From the NCBI GenBank assembly GCA_031292145.1, contig JARLHR010000198.1:1-49760 (forward strand): a stretch of 49,760 nt of DNA, in the 5' to 3' direction. The stretch is from Clostridium sp. GTDB taxonomy: Bacteria; Bacillota; Clostridia; Clostridiales; Clostridiaceae. The notes below the pieces were generated by a model. The model did not search any database. It was not told the DNA's origin and saw only the letters and a list, made by a program, of their open reading frames with translations. Both the position numbers and the translations under genes were made by a program. Positions 42,363 to 49,760 of this stretch are shown here, in pieces. Position 1 is the stretch's first letter, and every line of letters begins with the position of its first letter.

Positions 42363-45300
42363 ATGTTTCATATTCCCGGCTATAATGTAGGGCAAAAAAT
42401 TTATGAGGGAAAGAAAATTGTAATTTACAATGGATTAAGATTAAATGATGGTGCTCCTGTTTTTTTGAAACTTCTCCATACAAAATATCCTGATTTATCT
42501 GATGTAGCTAAATTAAAAAATGAATATGAATTGAATAAAAAGATTCATAGTAATCATGTTATTAAAATTTATAGTATGGAAAACTATGAAAAAACACCTA
42601 TTTTGATTTTAGAAGATTTTGGTGGAGAAACTTTACATAAAATTTTAAATAGACATAGAAAATTTAACTTAATGGATTTTGTAAGTATTGCTATTGAATT
42701 ATCCCAAGCATTAATTGATATTTATAATAGTAAGATTATTCATAAAGTTATATGTCCTAATAACATTATGATCAATATGGAAAGTAAAATAGTGATACTT
42801 GTTGATTTTGCAAATGCGTCACTTTTTTCACAAGAACAAGATACCATAGATATACCAACAGATTGGCAAAGTATGCTAGATTACATTTCTCCAGAACAAA
42901 CTGGTAGGATGAATCACGAAATTGATTATCGTACGGATTTTTATTCCTTAGGAGTAGTTTTTTATCAAATGCTCACTGGCTTTTTGCCTTTTAGAGCAGA
43001 AGACAAATTAGGTCTGATTCATTGCCACCTTGCAATGCAACCTATATCTCCACATGAAAGTAATTCTGATATTCCAAAAGCAATTTCTGATATAATCATG
43101 AAGCTTATGGAAAAAATGCCTGAAAACAGATATCAAAGTGCTATAGGTTTAAAATGGGATTTACAAAAATGTAAAGAATCACTTAAAACCACTGGTTCAA
43201 TAGCACATTTTAAAATAGGACAAAGAGATATTTCTGATTTATTTAAAATTTCTAATAAACTATATGGACGAGAAAAGGAAATTAAAACGCTAAAGTCTGC
43301 TTTTCAGCGAATTAGTAAAAATCCAAAAGAAGTTGTTATGGTTACAGGCTATTCAGGTGTAGGAAAATCTCAATTAGTAAATACAATTAGAAGTTTCGTA
43401 AAAAAACAATCTGGATATTTTATTTCTGGAAAGTTTGATCAATTTGAGCATGATATACCTTATTCTGCATTGATATATTCTTTCAAAGATTTAGTTCAAC
43501 AAATTTTAGGTGAGAACAAAGAACAAGTGCAGATTTGGAAAAATAAACTATTAGATTCATTAGGATCAAATGGTCAGATAATTATAAATGTGATACCAGA
43601 GGTAGAATTTATAATAGGAGCACAGCCAGAAGTTGTTGAAGTTTCTGCAGAGGAAACCAAAAATCGTTTTTTCAAGGTATTTAAAGACTTTGTCAGAACC
43701 TTTTGTGAAGTACAGCATCCATTAGTAATATTTTTAGATGACTTACAGTGGGCTGACTTATCCTGCCTCAAGCTCATACAAATTTTAGTGAGTGATTCTA
43801 AAATCAATAATTTGCTTTTTATCGGTGCCTATAGAAATAATGAAATACATGAAATGCATCCTCTACAGCTTACTTTAAATAAGCTTCAAAAGAGGAATAT
43901 AGTAATTAATACAATTTTTCTTAAACCATTAGAACTTATTAATATTCAACAATTAGTCACTGAAGCTTTTCACTGCAGCTTAGAAGAATCAAGTTTATTG
44001 GCAGAAATATGTCAGCAAAAAACATATGGTAATCCATTTTTTCTGAATCAATTTTTATACTCATTATACAGAGAACAATTAATTTGGTTTAATAGAAAAG
44101 AATGGAACTGGCAATGGGATTTACAGGGTATAAAAAATGCCCATATAACTGATAATGTTGTAGAACTTATAGCAGCTAGAATATCAAAATTTCCACAAAA
44201 TACAGTTGAAGTTTTAAAATTAGCCGCATGTATAGGAAGCCAGTTTGATTTATATACGTTATCAATCATATGTAAGAGAACATTTAGAGACACATATTCT
44301 AATCTTTGCGTCGCTATTAAAGAAGGTATGATTGTGCCAATTATAAATTCCTATAATTCTGTGGATAAATTAGATAATTCAATTCTAAAGAGCTATATTT
44401 TTCTTCATGATCGTATTCAGCAAGCCGCATATTCATTAATTGAAGAGAAACATAGAAACGAAATACATCTTAAAATAGGAAGACTTATGTTATCTAATAC
44501 TGATTTGAATAAAAATAAAGGGAAAATTTTAGATATTGTAAACCAATTAAATCTAGGAATTCAATTAGTATTTAATCATTCCGAAAAAGAACAAATAGCT
44601 AAACTAGAATTAATTGCTGGAAGAATGACAAAAAAATCAAACGCATATGATACAGCATACAAATATTTACTCATTGGAATAAACCTAATAGAAAACTATG
44701 GCTGGGAAAATTCCTATGAATTAACGCATTCTTTATATATTGAAGCAGCAGAAATAGCTTATTTAATTGGAGATTTTGAATTAGTAGAAAAATATACTGG
44801 AATTGCATTAAATAATAGCAAAACAGTATTAGATAAAGTTAAGCTATATGAAATTAAAATTATTGCCTATACAGCGCAAAATAAAAAACTAGAAGTAGTA
44901 AATACTGCATTATTTGTTCTTAAACTTTTAGGTATAAACTTCCCGAAAAATCCAAATATATCGCAAGTTTTTATGTCATTGATAAAAACCAAACTTACTC
45001 TAATTGGAAAACAACCGGATTCTTTGTATGAATTACCACAAATGACAAATTCATATTTATCTGCTGCTTTAAATATTATGATAAGCATGGGAATGCCAAC
45101 TTATATGCTATTTCCAAACCTCTTCTTACTAATAATTTTAAAAGCTGTGAGATTATATATTAAAAATGGAAATTCAACTGGTTCACCAACAGTTTATGCT
45201 ACTTATGGTATGCTTCTATGTTATATTGGCGATATTAATTCTGGATATAAATTTGGAAAGCTATCCCTAAGATTATTAGATAAATTTCAAGGAAACGAAT

Positions 45301-47438
45301 ATAAAGCTCAAACAATTGTGTTATTCAATACGTTTATTAATCCTTGGAAAATGAGTGCTAGAAGCACCCTAACTGAATTTATTAGAGCTTACTCAATTGG
45401 ATTAGAAACTGGAAACATAAATTATGTATGTACATCTACATGCTTATATAGTATCTATGCTTATTATTCAGGTGAAAATTTGGTTACTTTGGAAAAAAAT
45501 ATGTCCGAATATAGTGAAGTTATGCGTAAATTTAAAAATAAGGAAGCTCTTATTACACAATCAATATTTCAACAATCAGTATTAAATTTAATAGGTTTTG
45601 ATGGAAATTCGTATTATTTAAAAGGTAAAGTTTATGATGAAGATAAAATGATGCATGTGCACCTAACGGCAAAGGATAGAGGGACAATTTGTAATGTCTA
45701 TCTAAATAAATCTATTCTCTCATATATATTCGGTGAATATGATACTGCTTTAGACAATTCAATCCTTGCTGAAAAATATTTAGATGGAGTAAGTGCTACT
45801 TTAAGCGTTCCTGTTTTTTATTTTTATAATTCATTGATTATGCTCTCCATCTTTGATCAGCACCAATCATTATTTAGGAAAAAACAAATCCTATATAAGG
45901 TTTCTACTAATCAACATAAAATGAAAAAATGGGCACAATATGCAGAAGATAACTTTTTACATAAATTCTATCTGATAGAAGCTGAAAAATCAAAAGTCTT
46001 AGGAAAAGTTTCTAAAGCTATTACTTTTTATGAAAAAGCTATTAAATTAGCGTCAAAAAATGACTACATTCAGGAAGAAGCAATTGCAAATGAATTAGCA
46101 GCAAAATTCTATCTAGCCTTAGAAAATAAACGAATAGCGAAAGTTTATATAGGACAAGCAGTATACTGCTATACTTTATGGGGAGCAGCCTCAAAGGTAA
46201 ATCAATTAAAGGAATTGTATCCTCAACTTCTAGATTTTTACGAAATCGACGAAACTGCTATTAAAAGTGCGGCTATTACTTCAGAAAATAAAATACCAGA
46301 GTCTTCTATTCTACTAGATACTGCAACAATTATGAAAGCAACTCATGCAATTTCTAGTGAAATCAAATTAGAAGAACTTCTAAAAAAGCTTATTTATATA
46401 GTCCTTGAAAATGCAGGTGCTCAAAAAGTTTGTTACTTAGCAAAAAAGGGAGAAAAATATGTTATACAGGCAGAAGGTAGCGTAGATGGAAATGAAATAG
46501 AAGTCATGAGAGAAATTGATTTTGAACATAGCGAAAGTTTACCTAAGAAAATTATTTACTATGTAGATCGCTCTTGTGATAGTATTATCCTAGATGATGC
46601 TTCTACTTCTGAAAAATATATAAATGACCCATATGTTCTTGATAAAAAACCTAAGTCAATTATGTGCATACCAGTGTTAAGTAAAGGTAATTTGCTAGGT
46701 ATACTTTATCTAGAGAATAGCTTAATAGAAGGTGTATTTAATAATGAACGTATAGAAATATTAAAAATAATTTCCTCACAATTAGCAATCTCCTTAGAAA
46801 ATGCAACGCTCTACACTAATTTGGAACATTCTGAAAAACAACTTAGAAAGCATCATGACCAGCTTGAAGAATTAGTAGAAAAAAGAACAGCTAAACTAAG
46901 AGAAGAAATCATTGAACGTAAAAAAGCTCAAAAATTATTAGAAGAAATGGCCACTCATGATAGCCTTACTGGTCTTCCAAATAGAAAATTATTTCAATTC
47001 AAATTAAATAATTCACTTGAATTTGCAAAAAACAATATGCTTTTACTAGGAATTTTATTTATTGATTTGGACGGTTTTAAAAAAATAAATGACACATTTG
47101 GTCATGATAGTGGCGACATAGTTCTAAAAACTATTGCTAAGAGGCTTTTGAAATCTGCAAGAAAATCTGATATAGTTTCAAGGTTTGGCGGAGATGAGTT
47201 TATGATAATCATGGAAAACTTGGAGAACACAAATGTAATTGTTGATACTTGTCAAAGAATTATTAATGAAGTCGCAAAAACAATTGTTTTTGGTGAAAAT
47301 AAAGGTAATGTCACAGCAAGTATAGGTGTTGCTGTTTTCCCAAATGATGGAGACGAAATGAACAAATTGATAAAAAAAGCTGATGATGCAATGTATATGG
47401 CCAAAAAATCTGGAAAGAATAAGGTTATTTTCAATTAA
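42363..47438 (+). CDS. Pseudokinase-AAA ATPase-GAF-GGDEF sensor protein
   Basis: The 1,691-residue protein starts at ATG 42363, directly after AGGAGGTTGTAGC. Domains in order: a Ser/Thr-kinase-like domain (1-270), an AAA_16/MalT-type ATPase (about 290-560; GYSGVGKS, VIFLDDLQWAD), a long helical repeat region (about 560-1290), GAF (about 1320-1480), a coiled coil (about 1485-1525) and a diguanylate cyclase (about 1525-1690; GGDEF intact, RKSD I-site 5 residues before). In the kinase part HRDLKPxN has become HKVICPNN and DFG is DFA, so phosphotransfer is unlikely. It resembles cyanobacterial-type kinase/AAA/GAF sensors, with GGDEF as output. Confidence 0.92.
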   Translation: MFHIPGYNVGQKIYEGKKIVIYNGLRLNDGAPVFLKLLHTKYPDLSDVAKLKNEYELNKKIHSNHVIKIYSMENYEKTPILILEDFGGETLHKILNRHRKFNLMDFVSIAIELSQALIDIYNSKIIHKVICPNNIMINMESKIVILVDFANASLFSQEQDTIDIPTDWQSMLDYISPEQTGRMNHEIDYRTDFYSLGVVFYQMLTGFLPFRAEDKLGLIHCHLAMQPISPHESNSDIPKAISDIIMKLMEKMPENRYQSAIGLKWDLQKCKESLKTTGSIAHFKIGQRDISDLFKISNKLYGREKEIKTLKSAFQRISKNPKEVVMVTGYSGVGKSQLVNTIRSFVKKQSGYFISGKFDQFEHDIPYSALIYSFKDLVQQILGENKEQVQIWKNKLLDSLGSNGQIIINVIPEVEFIIGAQPEVVEVSAEETKNRFFKVFKDFVRTFCEVQHPLVIFLDDLQWADLSCLKLIQILVSDSKINNLLFIGAYRNNEIHEMHPLQLTLNKLQKRNIVINTIFLKPLELINIQQLVTEAFHCSLEESSLLAEICQQKTYGNPFFLNQFLYSLYREQLIWFNRKEWNWQWDLQGIKNAHITDNVVELIAARISKFPQNTVEVLKLAACIGSQFDLYTLSIICKRTFRDTYSNLCVAIKEGMIVPIINSYNSVDKLDNSILKSYIFLHDRIQQAAYSLIEEKHRNEIHLKIGRLMLSNTDLNKNKGKILDIVNQLNLGIQLVFNHSEKEQIAKLELIAGRMTKKSNAYDTAYKYLLIGINLIENYGWENSYELTHSLYIEAAEIAYLIGDFELVEKYTGIALNNSKTVLDKVKLYEIKIIAYTAQNKKLEVVNTALFVLKLLGINFPKNPNISQVFMSLIKTKLTLIGKQPDSLYELPQMTNSYLSAALNIMISMGMPTYMLFPNLFLLIILKAVRLYIKNGNSTGSPTVYATYGMLLCYIGDINSGYKFGKLSLRLLDKFQGNEYKAQTIVLFNTFINPWKMSARSTLTEFIRAYSIGLETGNINYVCTSTCLYSIYAYYSGENLVTLEKNMSEYSEVMRKFKNKEALITQSIFQQSVLNLIGFDGNSYYLKGKVYDEDKMMHVHLTAKDRGTICNVYLNKSILSYIFGEYDTALDNSILAEKYLDGVSATLSVPVFYFYNSLIMLSIFDQHQSLFRKKQILYKVSTNQHKMKKWAQYAEDNFLHKFYLIEAEKSKVLGKVSKAITFYEKAIKLASKNDYIQEEAIANELAAKFYLALENKRIAKVYIGQAVYCYTLWGAASKVNQLKELYPQLLDFYEIDETAIKSAAITSENKIPESSILLDTATIMKATHAISSEIKLEELLKKLIYIVLENAGAQKVCYLAKKGEKYVIQAEGSVDGNEIEVMREIDFEHSESLPKKIIYYVDRSCDSIILDDASTSEKYINDPYVLDKKPKSIMCIPVLSKGNLLGILYLENSLIEGVFNNERIEILKIISSQLAISLENATLYTNLEHSEKQLRKHHDQLEELVEKRTAKLREEIIERKKAQKLLEEMATHDSLTGLPNRKLFQFKLNNSLEFAKNNMLLLGILFIDLDGFKKINDTFGHDSGDIVLKTIAKRLLKSARKSDIVSRFGGDEFMIIMENLENTNVIVDTCQRIINEVAKTIVFGENKGNVTASIGVAVFPNDGDEMNKLIKKADDAMYMAKKSGKNKVIFN

Positions 47439-47447
47439 ATATTATGA

Positions 47448-47479
47448 AAATAGAGCTTGAATTAATCAAGCCCTATTTT
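47448..47479 (+). terminator. Intrinsic terminator of the large sensor gene
   Basis: Arms AAATAGAGCTTGA and TCAAGCCCTATTT with a short loop are followed by TTATTAAA. It begins 10 nt past the stop. Confidence 0.85.
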
Positions 47480-47678
47480 TATTAAATCTTAAATTAAATT
47501 CTTCAAATGCCTTTTTTCATCTTTTGTATTTAATAAGTCTGATAAATCACCTTTTATTTCAGTTAAGTTTTGTTTCATAAAAATTATTATTTTCTAAACA
47601 CTACTAAAATGTTGATGAACAATAAATACTCAGCTATACTATTATTACAGATGAGTATACAATAGGGAGGAATTTCAC

Positions 47679-48689
47679 TTGGCTACTATAAAGGAAATCG
47701 CATCTCTTGCAGAAGTTTCTATATCAACGGTTTCTCGAGTTTTAAATTTTGATGAAACATTAAATGTTAGTAATTCCAAAAGAAAAAAAATATTAAAAAT
47801 TGCAGATGAACTTGAATATATACCATTGAAAGCTAAAAAGATTAAAAATAAAGGTTTGAAGGATATAGGACTTATTTATTGGTATAATTATAAAGAAGAA
47901 TTAGAAGATCCATATTATTTATCAATAAGACTAGCTGCTGAAAAAAAATGTAATGAACATAACTTAAATTTAATCAAGTTGACAGAGAATAGTGACGTTG
48001 ATGATATTAGTAAAGTTAACGGAATAATTGCAATTGGCAAATTTAATTCTGAAACCATAGAAAAATTATCTAATGAAAACGAAAATATAGTTTTTGTAGA
48101 TTTTTCTCCTAATGAAAATAAATTTGATTCTGTACTGATAGATGCAGGAAAGGCAACAACAAAAGCATTAAACTATTTATATGAATTAGGTCATAGAAAA
48201 ATAGGTTTTATTGGCGGTAAAAATACTGATAACTTTTCTATTGAGGACATATATATTGATGAAAGAGCGGTTAAATATAAAGAATTTATGTTAGAAAAAG
48301 ATATATATAATCCTGACTACATATATACAACAGAAAAATATACTTTCAAATCAGGATATAATCTAATGCTTAAAGCATTAAAGTTTGAAAATAGACCAAC
48401 GGCATTTTTTCTTGGAAATGATACTATGGCTATTGGAGCATATAAAGCAATTTCTGAAAATAACTTATCAGTTCCAGATGATATAAGCATTATTGGTTTT
48501 AATGATCAGCCTAGTGCCAAATACATGATTCCTGCATTAACAACGGTGCGCATTCCAAGTGAATATTTAGGAAATGCTGCTGTTGATTTGTTACTTGAAA
48601 ATCTTAGTTTTAATAGAGGTTATAACAAAAAAGTAATTATACCAACTGAATTTAAAATTCGAGAAAGCTGCAAAAAATATGCACCTTAA
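47679..48689 (+). CDS. LacI-family transcriptional regulator
   Basis: The 336-residue protein has an N-terminal LacI helix-turn-helix (TIKEIASLAEVSISTVSRVL, residues 3-22) and a periplasmic-binding-protein-like effector domain (about 60-330; FLGNDTMAIGAYKAI, PDDISIIGFNDQPSAKYMIP, LTTVRIP). It starts with TTG at 47679, 8 nt after GGGAGG. It faces the beta-galactosidase gene at 49144, so galactoside control (EbgR/GanR-like) is likely. The last codons and stop are partly duplicated downstream. Confidence 0.9.
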   Translation: MATIKEIASLAEVSISTVSRVLNFDETLNVSNSKRKKILKIADELEYIPLKAKKIKNKGLKDIGLIYWYNYKEELEDPYYLSIRLAAEKKCNEHNLNLIKLTENSDVDDISKVNGIIAIGKFNSETIEKLSNENENIVFVDFSPNENKFDSVLIDAGKATTKALNYLYELGHRKIGFIGGKNTDNFSIEDIYIDERAVKYKEFMLEKDIYNPDYIYTTEKYTFKSGYNLMLKALKFENRPTAFFLGNDTMAIGAYKAISENNLSVPDDISIIGFNDQPSAKYMIPALTTVRIPSEYLGNAAVDLLLENLSFNRGYNKKVIIPTEFKIRESCKKYAP

Positions 48690-48744
48690 AAAAAGCACGT
48701 AGTGCAACAAAAATCATTTCACCTTAAAAAAAGCGCGTAGTGCA
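48682..48744. repeat. Tandem duplication of the lacI-type gene end
   Basis: CACCTTAAAAAAAGCACGTA (48682-48706 with GTGCA) recurs after 38 bp as CACCTTAAAAAAAGCGCGTA (48720-48744 with GTGCA). Each carries a small GCAC-TAC-GTGC stem followed by TTTTTTT on the minus strand, so they may be tandem weak terminators against transcripts from the galactosidase side. Confidence 0.6.
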
Positions 48745-48771
48745 AAAATTAAAATTCTGTGGTAACTTACC

Positions 48772-48956
48772 GAAATTAAATACATTTTTATGACCCAGGA
48801 CTATGAAAATTTCGCTGAAAGCACTAAATGGAAGCTTGCCCCCACATTAGCTTGCTCCCACTTTCAGTGTGACAAGCTAATGTGGAACAAGCTTCCATTA
48901 AGTGCTTTTAGCAGCTCATTTTCAAATGCCTGCTTCACAAAAATGTATTTGATTTC
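48772..48956 (-). repeat. Family B co-varying long hairpin, copy 3
   Basis: The 185-bp palindrome has outer arms GAAATTAAATACATTTTT and AAAAATGTATTTGATTTC. On the minus strand the core is CTTGTTCCACATTAGCTTG, TCA-CACT-GAA-AGTG-GGAG, CAAGCTAATGTGGGGGCAAG. Outer parts match the copy at 37735 closely; inner paired segments differ but remain paired. It lies in the 454-bp gap between the convergent LacI and galactosidase genes. Confidence 0.88.
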
Positions 48957-49089
48957 TAGCGAAGATATCCACTTAAGATTTAGCAAATATGTAAACATGC
49001 TTATCTAATAAGTGAAACATATAGTTTATCTATATAAAACTTAATAAACTGCAATAAATACATATATTGTTTTCTCAACATAGTACTTT

Positions 49090-49143
49090 AGGCACGCATA
49101 AAAAATAATAGACGAGCATGCTCGTCTATTATTTTTCATGCAC
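49090..49143. terminator. Bidirectional terminator built from family A ends
   Basis: AGGCACGCATAAAAAATAAT leads into a perfect palindrome AATAGACGAGCATGCTCGTC and back to ATTATTTTTCATGCAC. It directly adjoins the stop of the beta-galactosidase gene on the minus strand. Its ends are family A-like, comparable to 23407-23460. Confidence 0.8.
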
Positions 49144-49760
49144 TTATTGTTTTAAAATTCTTACACCATATTTATTCAAATTAATTTCTTTTCTCACTAC
49201 TTCATCAGAAATCATATCTACATATTCTTCTTTTCCTAAAGTCACTGTCTTTTCTTCCTCAGTAAAATTCATTACAAATATATACGTATTATCTTTATTG
49301 CAACGCATTTGTGCTGTAACACCTTTAGGTAAATTTCCATCAATAACACTCTTAATATTTAAGTCATTAATAAGTTTTGAATAAAAATCATTATTAAAGT
49401 CTTCTCCTGTCCTTGCTGCTATGTAATATGCCTTTCCTTTTCCATAATTATTAACTGTTAGTGCAGGCATATCAGCATAAAAATCATTTTTATATACACC
49501 AAGAACCTCTGCAGTTTCTGCATGAATTAAATCACAATAATCTTTTACTTCATAGCTATCTTTTAGCCCATCTATTTTTGTATCCTTGAATTCTATATAA
49601 TTTACTTCATTATCATATAAAGAATCTATTTCTTCTGACCAAATTCCAGTAACTTCTCTGAGTGGTCCTGGAAAACCGCCTAAGAAACAGAGATCATTTT
49701 CATCTACAATCCCACTAAAATAAGTAGTTACAAATGTTCCACCATTTTTTACAAATTCAT
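49144..49760 (-). CDS. GH42 beta-galactosidase, C-terminal part (runs off the window)
   Basis: The frame is open to the window edge and gives the last 204 or so residues. It includes FVTTYFSGIVDENDLCFLGG (trimerisation/beta-galactosidase domain), FPGPLREVTGIWSEEID and the C-terminal domain PALTVNNYGKGKAYYIAART followed by YGVRILKQ. This is the ending of family 42 glycoside hydrolases, which release galactose from beta-galactosides and galactan fragments. The start and active site lie outside. The facing LacI gene is the probable regulator. Confidence 0.88.
   Translation of the reverse strand, partial: EFVKNGGTFVTTYFSGIVDENDLCFLGGFPGPLREVTGIWSEEIDSLYDNEVNYIEFKDTKIDGLKDSYEVKDYCDLIHAETAEVLGVYKNDFYADMPALTVNNYGKGKAYYIAARTGEDFNNDFYSKLINDLNIKSVIDGNLPKGVTAQMRCNKDNTYIFVMNFTEEEKTVTLGKEEYVDMISDEVVRKEINLNKYGVRILKQ

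Overview
The window is a low-GC, strongly AT-rich Firmicute chromosome segment. Gene content, codon use and clostridial-type Shine-Dalgarno sites (GGAGG, AGGAG) point to a Clostridium; the mix of a TPP-controlled thi operon, UvsE, a flavodiiron protein, Fe-S serine dehydratase and GH42 beta-galactosidase suits a solventogenic/saccharolytic clostridium of the C. beijerinckii type. That placement is inference. I see no rRNA, tRNA, CRISPR array, prophage or complete transposase gene.

Layout. 1-5.4 kb: a nucleotidyltransferase/TrmB-regulator pair, an aldo/keto reductase, and an RpiR regulator with a Gfo/Idh/MocA oxidoreductase, preceded by a 26-codon reading frame that looks like the broken start of rpiA. 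5.4-14.2 kb: an orphan ECF S component with a class V aminotransferase, a PHP phosphoesterase, an HD-GYP protein, a Ca2+-type P-ATPase and RecQ. 14.5-18.2 kb: a glycerate operon (GntP-type permease, glycerate kinase, CdaR-type regulator). 18.4-23.4 kb: another ECF S component, PrmA-like methyltransferase with UvsE, and flavodiiron FprA. 23.5-29 kb: thiamine operon thiW-thiD-thiC-thiM-thiE behind a TPP riboswitch with an intrinsic terminator. 29-31.8 kb: a lipoprotein and small unknown proteins. 31.9-40.2 kb: an extracytosolic flavin electron-transfer locus with two membrane Fe-S/FMN-binding proteins, the flavin transferase ApbE and a two-component system. 40.3-42 kb: serine dehydratase. 42.3-47.4 kb: a 1,691-residue pseudokinase-ATPase-GAF-GGDEF protein. 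47.7-49.8 kb: a LacI regulator facing the 3' end of a GH42 beta-galactosidase.

The most unusual content lies between genes. Three unrelated families of dispersed palindromic repeats are present. Family A has about 30-bp inverted ends (AGGCACA...AACAAGTCC), three full MITE-like copies, and several solo ends or mini-hairpins that sit at gene ends; one copy encodes the last codons and stop of thiM, and a fragment abuts the stop of the ECF S gene. Family B is a 185-225-bp long hairpin in three copies whose arms differ in sequence but co-vary, with the same two bulges kept; this is the best candidate for an undescribed structured element. Family C consists of arrays of degenerate heptamers (GAGTTAA or CAGTTAA) joined to a GGAAGAAAAGCC hairpin, also sitting on stop codons.

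A second specific result is a shared promoter architecture in front of apbE and of one Fe-S/FMN gene: three 11-bp-phased half-sites (NNCTNAG) ending exactly 21 nt upstream of TATAAT. It is a strong candidate operator for the adjacent OmpR-type regulator and would link sensing to the flavinylated redox chain. In that same locus, one of the Fe-S/FMN genes carries an in-frame TGA that removes its second flavin-attachment site.
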